A model generated the notes under the pieces. The model searched no databases. It saw only the letters and a list, made by a program, of their open reading frames with translations, and was not told the DNA's origin. From contig NC_059082.1 in the NCBI RefSeq assembly GCF_020497125.1, positions 27,984,965 to 28,048,964 of the forward strand: 64,000 nt of DNA, in the 5' to 3' direction. The DNA comes from Mauremys mutica (taxonomy: Eukaryota; Chordata; Testudines; Geoemydidae). Position numbers and translations under genes: made by a program. This document shows positions 10,693-20,365 of this stretch, one piece after another (the stretch's first letter is position 1; every line of letters starts with the position of its first letter).

Positions 10693-13600
10693 GAATATAA
10701 ATTCATAAATGAATGAAAAGGCTACTACTGATTTTTACATTAAGAATTATCATATAAGGCACTTTGAAATTTATAAACTTGTCAGCGATAAATCTTCTCT
10801 GCACCAATCAATGCCTATAAAGCGCTCTAAAATGAATACCTGCTACAGTGGTATACAAATTAAAGAAACATTTATTTAACATCAAGACTATGCTTTGAGA
10901 GAGGTCTCCACAGTCTTGCCACCTAATTAAAAAAGCATCCCTTGGCCTCAGAACAGATTTCATTTGCATGCCTCAGTGAATATAATCCATAAATGGCAAG
11001 ACCGCTACACAAATTAAAATAAAATATTTAAGCACTAAATCTCTTGATTTTTTCTGTCACTCAACCAGGGCTGTTAATGTTTCCCCATAGTACAGAAGCT
11101 GCAATGGGGCCAAAAGCATACATCTGTACTTTTCAGCCGCTGCTGCTCTGTCAGTATTGCTGGGTCAAACTCATCCCTGAAGTGACTCCATTCAAGTCAG
11201 TTGAGTGATCCTACTGATGTCTTATGTGTAGTCAAAGGAAAGTAATTTCTCTGGAGGAAAGCATATTCAACTCACAGACGCAAATAGTTACTGTATGTTT
11301 AAAGTTGTGACACCCTATGAACTTTAACAAATTTACCCACTTATCTTTGTGAATTCCCCCAGACCTTATTTGTTTCCCCTCTTCTTCAGAGTTGCCTTCC
11401 CACATAACTAATTGAGAGATGGCACCAGAGAAATACCTGCCAGAGCTCACATGGTAAAAACTGACATTTTTAACTCAGGTAGTCAGCGAGTCTGCGAATT
11501 CCTTCCATGAAAGCCTGCATTAAAATATTTTGTTTACTGCCCTGGAGGACAAAAGCTAACATAAAACCAACTGTGAACATTCTGGATAACTCTATTCTAT
11601 CTCCAGTTACCCATATGAGCGTCATGTACTAATGGACTGCTACAACTTTAGCACGTACCATGTAGAGCTATTACAGCTAATGATTCTGGGATACCATATA
11701 TCATTAGCTTTATCACTCAGCTGGTACTGCACTCCAGGGATTTCTACTGTCATGCAATGGCATCCTGGGAATATCAAATAGAAAGTGGGGCCACCTGAGG
11801 TTCTGCCAGGACAGAGTAAGGAAAATAACTGCTCAGATGGGGGCTCCACTCCAATCCGCCACGTAATTAAAGCTCCCCAGATGTTTACAGTTCTGTTTAG
11901 CTCAGCTGGTAAAGCTGACTGTTACAATAGCCTCATCATTAGAAACACAAGAGAATCACACACACAGGTTTTGATAATATTTTGTTTGGTTTTTTTCCTT
12001 GACGTTCACCTATTTTTGTTCCATATGTTCTTTCATGTCTTTGCTGCTCAATGCCTATATTTACTTCATTCACTGCAAACTGCCTCCTTCAAACACTTGA
12101 CATCTTTGCTTTTGGCTAGCTCAAAGTCACTATTATCTATGCGTGACTTCTTTCAGACATGTTCAGCATTGGGGCTGGCTCCTGCCAGGTTCCTCCTCTG
12201 CTGAGTGCTCTACACCCAACTGTCATTAATTTTTAGTGGACATTGATGGGCCTCAGCACTTCAGAGACAGTGCAAAGTGTTTTGCATGACCAAGACCTTA
12301 GAAAAAAATAAAGCAATATGCAAAGGACTCGTATCTGTGTGATTAGCTCTATGTACAACAATCAGTTCAGATTCCATAAAGAATCATCCCTATATATGGA
12401 AATAAATAAGTTGTATTAAGCAAAGGGCTATTGCAAATATGTACAGACATACATTGGTGAAAAGCAGCCCTGAATTCAGGGGATCCAGCTCTTGGAGAAT
12501 CCTCGTGTTTAGGGAAAAATATTCAGATAAGAACCTTTAAAGGGCCTCTATACTATGTCACCCAATCCTTTCTGGCATGTAGTAGGAAGCTGCGCAGGGG
12601 ATGAGGGCCTTTGAAATAGGTTAGAGCATCTTTCAGGCTGCTTAATCTGTGCCAGGGGACCAGCCCAGTGCAGAGTGGCCCGGGGCTGCATCTTTGCACC
12701 TTCCCAAGATGTATTGAGTGCTCCACGCCCACACCCAAGGATCAATCCCATTAGCTATTACTACCACAAAATAAGACATTTACAGCATATTTCCTTCTCA
12801 AAGCCACCCACTGCCATGTTTCTGACATCCCATTTGACACTGTAATTGACAAAAAGATCAGTGTTCAATCCTTCTTGCACCATTTTATCTCCTTTTGGAT
12901 CTCCCTTTCTCCAGCTGGGTACATAGCTCTTGACAACTCTTCTTTCCCTGGGATGTTGATAAATTATGCTGTATGCTTCAGTTAAGTGATTTCACTTGAA
13001 GTCTCTTTGTATCTAGAGAGGTCTTCTTCAGAATGTATGAAATAGATTTTTCAGGTGAAGACTGACAAGCTCTCCCTTTTCTCTGATAGATCAAAACAAT
13101 CTGCCTACATCTGCATGGTTGTAAAAATGTTCTTGACATAGGCAGCGTGGTTTAGCTACTTCAGTTTGCATATTCAGTTCTACAGGGTATTCTGATAGAA
13201 AGTCATACAGAATTTCAAACATTCGGAGATGTTGTACGGCTTTCTTTGTAGTGACATTACTACACTTTCTGTAGGATGCAACATAAATTGGTTTAGGCGT
13301 CTATGACACTTCACAACCTTCTTCTTTACATTGATGGATATCAACCCTCTTCATCTCCCTCATTTCCAGCATTCCGAATCCTTCATTCTACAGCTGTTCC
13401 TTTTTACCCTTGGCTCTCCTCCCTGAGGATAAGATGATGTCTTTTTCTTTTCATAGCAGCCTTGATCAAAATTTTGGTTTTAGTCATTTACTGACACAGG
13501 AACATGCAGTAAATATTTCCATAAAGAACAGTGTCAAATCAACACAAAGAAAGTTTGCTCCATTATTGTACTCACAGAGGAAATGAGAGACTGCACTACA

Positions 13601-13779
13601 CAGTTTCAGGAGAGACAAGTTAAGGGAATAATTTGTGACAGTAAACCATTGCCTGAGGAACAGAGCAGCATAGAGGCACACAACCCTGGTGGGAACTATT
13701 TAAGGCCTCAGGCAGACACTATGCCTTGAGGAGTTTGCTGCACCACCCTAGATAGGGGTGTAGTGTTTGCTCCTCAGTG
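10693..13779. other. No gene seen
   Basis: About 3 kb with no recognisable repeat family or domain. The frame at 11785-12204 (plus, 139 codons) and that at 12548-12751 (minus) show no motif I know. Probably unique intergenic or intronic sequence. Confidence 0.45.
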
Positions 13780-14163
13780 TGGGGTGTGACGGAGCGATTC
13801 TGGCGGGACCCAACTGAGAGTGCCAAATCAGGACCAATTGCTTAAACAGGGCAGTCACAGCCCTAGGCTGGGGTTTTTCCACCTCTAAGGCCAACCAAAC
13901 CAGCCAGACAAAAAGGACTTTGGTCTCACCCCACTGGCTAACCACAAGTCACACAAGCAATTTCCTTAGACACTCCAGTCTCCCAGCATCACCACCAGTG
14001 CACTCGTCCTGGGGATGAATGGTTATGAAAACCAACACCCCGATAAAAGAAAACGGTTCCCTCGATCCCAAAGGACCAAGCCCCAGACCCAGGTCAATAT
14101 ACACATCAGATCTTACCCACAAATCACGCTGTTGCCAATCCTTTAGAATCTAAAATCTAAAGG

Positions 14164-14169
14164 TTTATT
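14164..14169 (-). terminator. Polyadenylation signal in 3' LTR
   Basis: 'tttatt' on the plus strand gives AATAAA on the minus strand, about 255 bases downstream of the TATA box, as expected for the end of R. The twin copy in the 5' LTR is at 18702-18707. Confidence 0.6.
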
Positions 14170-14420
14170 TACAAAGGGAAAAAGGTGGAAATGAGAGGTA
14201 GAATTGGTTAAATGGAATCAATTACATACAGTAATGGCAAAGTTCTTAGTTCAGGCTTGCAGCAGTGATGGCATAAACTGCAGGTTCAAATTGAGTCTCT
14301 GGAATACATCCCCCACTGGGATGGGTCGTTCAGTCCCTTGTGTAAAGCTTCAGTTTGTAGCAAAGTCCTTCCAGAGGTCAGAAGCAGGATTGAAGACCAG
14401 ATGGAGATGAAGCATCAGCC

Positions 14421-14428
14421 TTATATAG
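14421..14428 (-). promoter_or_regulatory. TATA box in 3' LTR
   Basis: The plus strand 'ttatatag' reads CTATATAA on the minus strand. Its position between U3 and the polyA signal fits an LTR promoter. In this downstream copy it would drive transcription into flanking DNA. Confidence 0.55.
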
Positions 14429-14844
14429 GCTTTTCCAGGTGTAAGAATCTCTTTGTCTTCACTGTGGAAATTTACAGCAAGATGGAGCCTGGAGTCACAT
14501 GGGCCAGTCCCTGCATACTTTGCTGAGTCACAAGGCGTGTCTGCCTTCTCTCCATGGGTCCATTGTGTCCTTAATGGTCCTTAATGGGCCATCAAACAGG
14601 CTAGGCAGAGCTAACACCAGCTTGTCTGGGAGGCTTCCCCCAGAAGCACAGCACAAACTTGAAATACAGACAGCATAGAGCCAACATTCATAACTTCAAC
14701 TAAAAATGATACAGACATATAGACAGCATAATTATAATCAGCAACCCAGAACCTGGTCTTAGACACCTTATATGACCCCCTTTACTTAGGATTTGGAGCC
14801 ACTACAGGACCTTGGTTGCAACCCATGTTCTATATGGTCCCCAT

Positions 14845-17800
14845 TTATATCAATAACGTCACACCCCCAACGCAAAATTGATGCAGGAAGGGATGACAAA
14901 ACATCGCTGACTGCATCCCAAGAGCCCCCTTTCCTTGGGTCTGTCTCACTACAGCTAGTGTTGGGCTAGAGGCCGTACCAGTGTATAACCAAAATGGTTT
15001 ATCAAAGTCATGTTCAATAACATGAATGGATCTCTTTACAAACTCAAGGTATAACTTGGTTAGCTTTTGCAGCATGGTTCCTGTATGTTTCATGTGATCT
15101 TGCCAAGAGCTAAAGAAAATAGCTACTTTATCCATACCAGTTCTGGCCAATGTTTTGAACCCAAATAACATTAAACCAATGTAGATATTGAGGTTGTTCA
15201 TAGTACAGGAATCTTGGCATTTAGCCATGAAAGCAATATGGTAGTGTGCCTCAGTTTCCCCTTTCATACAGCACATCAGGTCTGGAATGTATTTTCCCCT
15301 GTGAAAAGTTCCAACACTGTTTACATGCATTAACTGTGAAACATCAGTATAGCAAGGCCCTTTAACATAAAGTGTGTTTTCATGTATTCCTTTCAACATG
15401 TTTAAGGGATTTTCCAAAAGATTAGGCACATTGTACATTGTTACAGTTCTTGGCCATAGCAACACATTAGTTACAAAAATTAGCATTAGCAATAACAACA
15501 AATTCATTGCAAGTGTCCATTTACAATCATGTTTGTCATGCCACACCCTTGGCTCAATACCATTGGAGTTTGGGCATTTTAGGGTTAACCTGTGGCTTCC
15601 CTTTGCAAAATTCAGTCTTCTCTTTCCTTCTGGATTAAACCCTGATTTCTCTTGCTTAACAGAATTCACTGGCTGATGGGGCGGGCCCTCTGTGCTAACA
15701 GCTATTAGCAATTCTGTCTTCTCCCTGCCAGCCAAGTAATTCGCATCAACCCAGACACTAGCTTTTAACTCTTCAGCTGCTATGGATTCCAAGGCTGGAC
15801 TTTGTCTCACCGAGGTACCACACAAATCCAAAGAGTCTGAGGGTGAGAGCTGGCTTGCTCTCCCCTGCCTCCTCAAGCATTTAGCCATACAACTGTTCTG
15901 CTCTGAAACACCAGTAACTGAATCTGTCCTCAGATCCTGAAGCACAGACTGCTCACTTACAGATTCAGCATGGAGACATTCCTGTCCCAACAGCATTGTC
16001 TCCCCACCAACAAGCTGGCCACACACAGCCAGGTGGTTATAGGGCTGCTCAACTTCCTTAACAGCTTCTACTCCACCTGAGACCTTTTCAAAGCTGCCCA
16101 CACTGGATCTCTCAAAAGGAAAGTCAGAGGATCCATTCACAACAGAAAATTTCTGGCTGTTAGGAACTGAAACTTTCTTGATTAAATCACTTTTACACCC
16201 TTCAGTTGCAGTAAACTGCTTGCACAGGCTACCATGAGGATTCCTTTCCCTAGGAGCTTCTCTAAGCAGCAATTCACCCCTCACAGAAATTCTGCCCTTC
16301 CCCTCTTCACCTAGGGCTTGCTGTACAGGAACACTTCCCTGAGCAACCACAGATGCTACAGACTTTCTAGATAACAGGTTAGAAACAATCTCCTTCCCTT
16401 GGCCATGAACAAGTTCAGGAATCTTTTCCTTCTTGCTACAAGTTGTCAAACTGTCAGTAGGTAACACACTTAAATCACCTTCATGCTCTTCTTGTGCCCT
16501 GGCTAGGGTATCACCCTGATCAGACAGAGCTGCTACACCCTTTTCCAACCACACATCAGCAACTTGCAAACTACAAGCACCAGAATTGTCTGTTCTCTGG
16601 GTTTTTGCTAAGACACTAACTGGATGCAACCTAGTCACAGTGCCATTCTCCCCAGCAGACACAAACTCAGGACCATTCCCTTCCTGGGCTTTAGCTGTAT
16701 TTACAACCAACTTCGAGACAACTAAATCACCCTCAACCATCACAGGCTGAAAGGCCCCTTCTGTCTGCTTCACAGACACAGAAGAGCCGGAGACACATTC
16801 TCCTTTACCAGACACACAGCTTGGGATTTCACTTCCCTTGTCCCAGCACACAGGGCTGTTCACAGACAACTGCTTGGAGACTGGGGTAGCTTCCTTCATA
16901 GGCAAGTCAATACTCCTGACAGACACAGGCACATTCCCTCCACTGTCACATTTCTCCTCACAGGAAACAGGTAAGGGATATGGACACTCATTTTCCACTA
17001 TCCCTGTCTTCCCAAACTGCTGATTAGACAAAGCCATCAGCTCACAAGGCTGCCTAGGCTCCTCCAAACTTTCCCTACCAGGCACATTGCCACTCCCAAC
17101 AGATAAGCTGCTGCTTTTTTCACTACACTGAGCTACTTTTAGCAAATCACAGTTACCCATTTCAGGTTTACTTCTACAAGCTGCACTAGCCACCAATCCA
17201 TTACCCATTACAAATTTACCCTTTCCTTCCTCAGTTAGGGCTTTAACCTGACCATTTACTTTAATCTGCTCCTGAGAAACCTTTTCCTCACCAATGAGAT
17301 TTTTCTGCTTTTGATCTAACTCCAGATTTCCTTCTGAGACATCAGACAGACATTCAGAAACTTCATTCCCAGAAATACTGCTTTTTTGCACAGACAAACC
17401 TTTGGAGCAACCCTCCTCAGGCAAATCATTGCCCACAATAGACACAGGTTTAAGATCATTCCTCTCCTGTGACTGGCTACCTGGACTGAACAAAGCTGTA
17501 ACATTCTCCCCAATTAAAAGATCTTTAGGCAATAACTTCCTGACGCCAGCTATCACTTCATGCTGAGCCCCATTCCACTCAAGGTGGATTCTAGCTAAAG
17601 GCACACGGACAGTAAACTCACAGAGGATCACAACATTCACACTCTGATTTGGTAAATAATCTTCCTCTTTGACCAGATCTGCTTTAACAAGAGTGATGTT
17701 AGAAGCCATAATTTGCCCTAAACAGCTTTTACCATTGACTTTTACACACTCTATGAATTTTCCATTACCATTCCCATCCATAGCACTGGCACAATTTATG

Positions 17801-18204
17801 GGGCCACCCCCTACTGAACACACAGTAACAGCATTGACATAAAAGGTGGCATTGTTGGGGTACATTTGGTTACCCCCAGACAACTGCTCAGAGTTATACA
17901 ACATACCAACATTGTTACAAACTGGACTTTCAAGAGGATACAGTTTCTGCCGTTCTTCCCTTGCTTTTTTGACTTGGAGTTGGAGTCTAGCTGTCTCCTG
18001 TTGCATCTGTCGAGTTTTCTCCTCAGCAGCCAGCAGCTCCAGACGCCTCTTACGAGCTTTTTCTTCTCTCCTAGCAACTTCTTTCTTTCTCTCATCAGCC
18101 TCTTTCTCCATTCGAATTTCTGCCAGTTCTTGCTCATAATCAAACTGCAGGCTGTCTCTCAAGGCTTGCAGTTTCCTTGCTTTTCCTGATGCTTTCTGTC
18201 GCAT
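14845..18204 (-). CDS. 1119-residue protein of LTR element: coiled coil, dead retropepsin-like domain, membrane segment
   Basis: One unbroken frame fills almost the whole interior. I choose the ATG at 18204; a GTG two codons upstream also opens the frame but is unlikely in a vertebrate, and an in-frame stop lies five codons upstream of the ATG. Residues 5-90 are rich in Glu, Lys and Arg with heptad-like spacing (coiled coil). Residues about 149-235 resemble a Ty3/gypsy retropepsin ('VKVNGKS', 'TLVKADLV', 'LPKDLLIGENV'), but where the catalytic Asp-Thr-Gly belongs there is 'QIMASN', so it should be inactive. About 240-895 is polar with no known domain. A hydrophobic segment at about 896-917 is followed by some 200 residues with Cys pairs (CC, CxxSC), possibly a type II membrane topology. 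No zinc knuckle, reverse transcriptase or integrase. The stop falls 17-19 bases inside the 3' LTR. Function unknown; an envelope-like origin for the C-terminus is only a guess. Confidence 0.8.
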   Translation of the reverse strand: MRQKASGKARKLQALRDSLQFDYEQELAEIRMEKEADERKKEVARREEKARKRRLELLAAEEKTRQMQQETARLQLQVKKAREERQKLYPLESPVCNNVGMLYNSEQLSGGNQMYPNNATFYVNAVTVCSVGGGPINCASAMDGNGNGKFIECVKVNGKSCLGQIMASNITLVKADLVKEEDYLPNQSVNVVILCEFTVRVPLARIHLEWNGAQHEVIAGVRKLLPKDLLIGENVTALFSPGSQSQERNDLKPVSIVGNDLPEEGCSKGLSVQKSSISGNEVSECLSDVSEGNLELDQKQKNLIGEEKVSQEQIKVNGQVKALTEEGKGKFVMGNGLVASAACRSKPEMGNCDLLKVAQCSEKSSSLSVGSGNVPGRESLEEPRQPCELMALSNQQFGKTGIVENECPYPLPVSCEEKCDSGGNVPVSVRSIDLPMKEATPVSKQLSVNSPVCWDKGSEIPSCVSGKGECVSGSSVSVKQTEGAFQPVMVEGDLVVSKLVVNTAKAQEGNGPEFVSAGENGTVTRLHPVSVLAKTQRTDNSGACSLQVADVWLEKGVAALSDQGDTLARAQEEHEGDLSVLPTDSLTTCSKKEKIPELVHGQGKEIVSNLLSRKSVASVVAQGSVPVQQALGEEGKGRISVRGELLLREAPRERNPHGSLCKQFTATEGCKSDLIKKVSVPNSQKFSVVNGSSDFPFERSSVGSFEKVSGGVEAVKEVEQPYNHLAVCGQLVGGETMLLGQECLHAESVSEQSVLQDLRTDSVTGVSEQNSCMAKCLRRQGRASQLSPSDSLDLCGTSVRQSPALESIAAEELKASVWVDANYLAGREKTELLIAVSTEGPPHQPVNSVKQEKSGFNPEGKRRLNFAKGSHRLTLKCPNSNGIEPRVWHDKHDCKWTLAMNLLLLLMLIFVTNVLLWPRTVTMYNVPNLLENPLNMLKGIHENTLYVKGPCYTDVSQLMHVNSVGTFHRGKYIPDLMCCMKGETEAHYHIAFMAKCQDSCTMNNLNIYIGLMLFGFKTLARTGMDKVAIFFSSWQDHMKHTGTMLQKLTKLYLEFVKRSIHVIEHDFDKPFWLYTGTASSPTLAVVRQTQGKGALGMQSAMFCHPFLHQFCVGGVTLLI
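14864..14868 (-). other. Possible polypurine tract
   Basis: Directly upstream of the 3' LTR on the minus strand is a run of five G ('ttgggggtgtgac' across the boundary). It is short for a polypurine tract and lies within the coding frame, so the call rests mainly on position. Confidence 0.45.
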
Positions 18205-18304
18205 GGTCACTGATCTTTAACCAACCAAACTCTCAATCCCAAAGTTAAAATTTGGATAGCGTGGGGTTCTGACCCAAAGCTTAATTGACCTGGTTCTGTG
18301 GATC

Positions 18305-18321
18305 CAAGCACGACTACGCCA
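18305..18321 (-). other. Primer-binding site, tRNA-Ser type
   Basis: One base inside the 5' LTR the minus strand reads TGGCGTAGTCG, complementary over 11 bases to the 3' end (CGACTACG plus CCA) of vertebrate tRNA-Ser of the AGA/TGA type. The next bases (TGCTTG) do not match that tRNA. A single-base gap between LTR and primer site is common in LTR elements. Confidence 0.6.
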
Positions 18322-18701
18322 CTGTGACGGAGCGATTCTGGCGGGACCCAACTGAGAGTGCCAAATCAGGACCAATTGCTTAAACTGGGCAGTCACAGCC
18401 CTAGGCTGGGGTTTTTCCACCTCTAAGGCAAACCAAACCAGCCAGACAAAAAGGACTTTGGTCTCACCCCACTGGCTAACCACAAGTCACACAAGCAATT
18501 TCCTTAGACACTCCAGTCTCCCAGCATCACCACCAGTGCACTCGTCCTGGGGATGAATGGTTATGAAAACCAACACCCCGATAAAAGAAAACGGTTCCCT
18601 CGATCCCAAAGGACCAAGCCCCAGACCCAGGTCAATATACACATCAGATCTTACCCACAAATCACGCTGTTGCCAATCCTTTAGAATCTAAAATCTAAAG
18701 G

Positions 18702-18707
18702 TTTATT
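18702..18707 (-). terminator. Polyadenylation signal in 5' LTR
   Basis: AATAAA on the minus strand; twin of 14164-14169. Confidence 0.5.
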
Positions 18708-18958
18708 TACAAAGGGAAAAAGGTGGAAATGAGAGGTAGAATTGGTTAAATGGAATCAATTACATACAGTAATGGCAAAGTTCTTAGTTCAGGCTTGCAG
18801 CAGTGATGGCATAAACTGCAGGTTCAAATTGAGTCTCTGGAATACATCCCCCACTGGGATGGGTCGTTCAGTCCCTTGTGTAAAGCTTCAGTTTGTAGCA
18901 AAGTCCTTCCAGAGGTCAGAAGCAGGATTGAAGACCAGATGGAGATGAAGCATCAGCC

Positions 18959-18966
18959 TTATATAG
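18959..18966 (-). promoter_or_regulatory. TATA box of the element's promoter
   Basis: CTATATAA on the minus strand in the upstream LTR, about 255 bases before the polyA signal and about 760 bases before the first ATG of the long frame. Confidence 0.6.
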
Positions 18967-19406
18967 GCTTTTCCAGGTGTAAGAATCTCTTTGTCTTCAC
19001 TGTGGAAATTTACAGCAAGATGGAGCCTGGAGTCACATGGGCCAGTCCCTGCATACTTTGCTGAGTCACAAGGCGTGTCTGCCTTCTCTCCATGGGTCCA
19101 TTGTGTCCTTAATGGTCCTTAATGGGCCATCAAACAGGCTAGGCAGAGCTAACACCAGCTTGTCTGGGAGGCTTCCCCCAGAAGCACAGCACAAACTTGA
19201 AATACAGACAGCATAGAGCCAACATTCATAACTTCAACTAAAAATGATACAGACATATAGACAGCATAATTATAATCAGCAACCCAGAACCTGGTCTTAG
19301 ACACCTTATATGACCCCCTTTACTTAGGATTTGGAGCCACTACAGGACCTTGGTTGCAACCCATGTTCTATATGGTCCCCATTTATATCAATAACGTCAC
19401 ATGGGG

Positions 19407-20362
19407 GTGTGATTCCCTTTGGGGAATCAAATGACAGCAATGATAATAGAACCAAGCCAACTGGGCAGGGATGCAAGATGCAAGAACTCATTGCACAGGG
19501 GATAAAGGCAGTCCAGCTCAAAATGCATACAAGCTTAAATGTACCTGTATAACATAAGCAGTACTAGTTTACTGAAGTTACTAGCTGACTTGTGGCAATG
19601 CCAATAGAAAATACATATAAGAACACTAGTGCAGAGGTGTGGGAAGTAGTGGAGTTTAGCAAGACTTGCCTGGAAAGAAAGAGCAATATAATTTTAGTGT
19701 GAGAAACAATCCTAAATATTAATAGGCGAAGAGCTGTGGAAGCCAAGCTGAAAAACATGGGCCACAGCTGTGGAACCATTGAAAGACTTGCCAGAAATAG
19801 ACAGGAGTGGAGGAGCTTTGCGCTGCCCTAAATGCCAGAGGCATAACGGAAACGCGATGATGAAGAATCCTCTCGAGCCTATGGCTCATTATGCCTATGA
19901 GATGTTGTTGCCAGGTACTGTTTGAAGAGACTGGCATTGGAATAATAAAATTGTTTTGCACAACCCTCAACTCATTCAACAGAGCAAGAGCCAGAAGATT
20001 TATTCTACTCTGCCAGTGCTGGAAGCACATGGGGAGGAGAGGGGCAAGGAAGCAAGAGGTGTGGGTGACTCCCTCGCAACATCCTGCAAAGCTTCTGATT
20101 TCCATAGGAGATAGGCTCCCTCCTACTCCATCTTTTTTGGAGATCCACAGATGAGGAGATGGATCCTTCCCATCTCTATCTTCTCCTGAGTCTTACTCGG
20201 GCTGGTCAAAAATTTTCTATCGAAACATTTTTTGACAGAAAACTGTTTTCGACTAAATGAAAATTGTTGCCATCAGTGTCTGCTTTCCTCAGAAAGTTGG
20301 GGTTTGGTTTTTCAACAAAAATATATTCCCCACCATCCCCCGGAAAACATCACAGTTACATC
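19407..20362. other. No gene seen
   Basis: The overlapping frames at 19719-20105 (minus) and 19891-20154 (plus) have no recognisable domain. The stretch 20205-20330 ('gtcaaaaattttctatcgaa' onward) resembles an old interspersed repeat also hinted at near 46595-46720. Confidence 0.45.
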
Positions 20363-20365
20363 TAG

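Larger units (their letters stand above)
13785..14863 (-). repeat. 3' LTR of the young LTR element
   Basis: 1079 bp, 99.8% identical to the copy at 18323-19401 with no length change. On the minus strand the order is U3 (14863 to about 14400), TATA box, polyadenylation signal, U5 end at 13785. The last 19 bases of the element's long frame, including its stop, lie inside this LTR. Frames such as 14204-14410 recur in both LTRs and are not genes. Confidence 0.95.
13785..19401 (-). mobile_element. Young non-autonomous Ty3/gypsy-like LTR retrotransposon
   Basis: A complete 5617-bp element: two direct LTRs (13785-14863 and 18323-19401), each 1079 bp, beginning TGTGACG and ending CGTCACA. A perfect 5-bp target duplication TGGGG lies at 13780-13784 and 19402-19406. 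The LTRs differ only at 13848/18386 (a/t) and 13892/18430 (c/a). TATA and polyA signals, the primer-binding site and the single long frame all point to the minus strand. The interior (14864-18322) has no reverse transcriptase, RNase H or integrase, so mobility must have come from a partner. The 5-bp duplication, TGTGACGG ends and protease-like remnant favour Ty3/gypsy, but superfamily is inferred. Confidence 0.93.
18323..19401 (-). repeat. 5' LTR of the young LTR element
   Basis: 1079 bp, the promoter-bearing upstream LTR for minus-strand transcription. Identical to the 3' LTR except for the bases at 18386 and 18430, both in the terminal 110 bases of the U5 side. Confidence 0.95.

Noticed and set aside
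14204..19064. Identical small frames at 14204-14526 and 18742-19064
   Set aside because: Duplicated because they are in the two LTRs; antisense to the element and without motifs.
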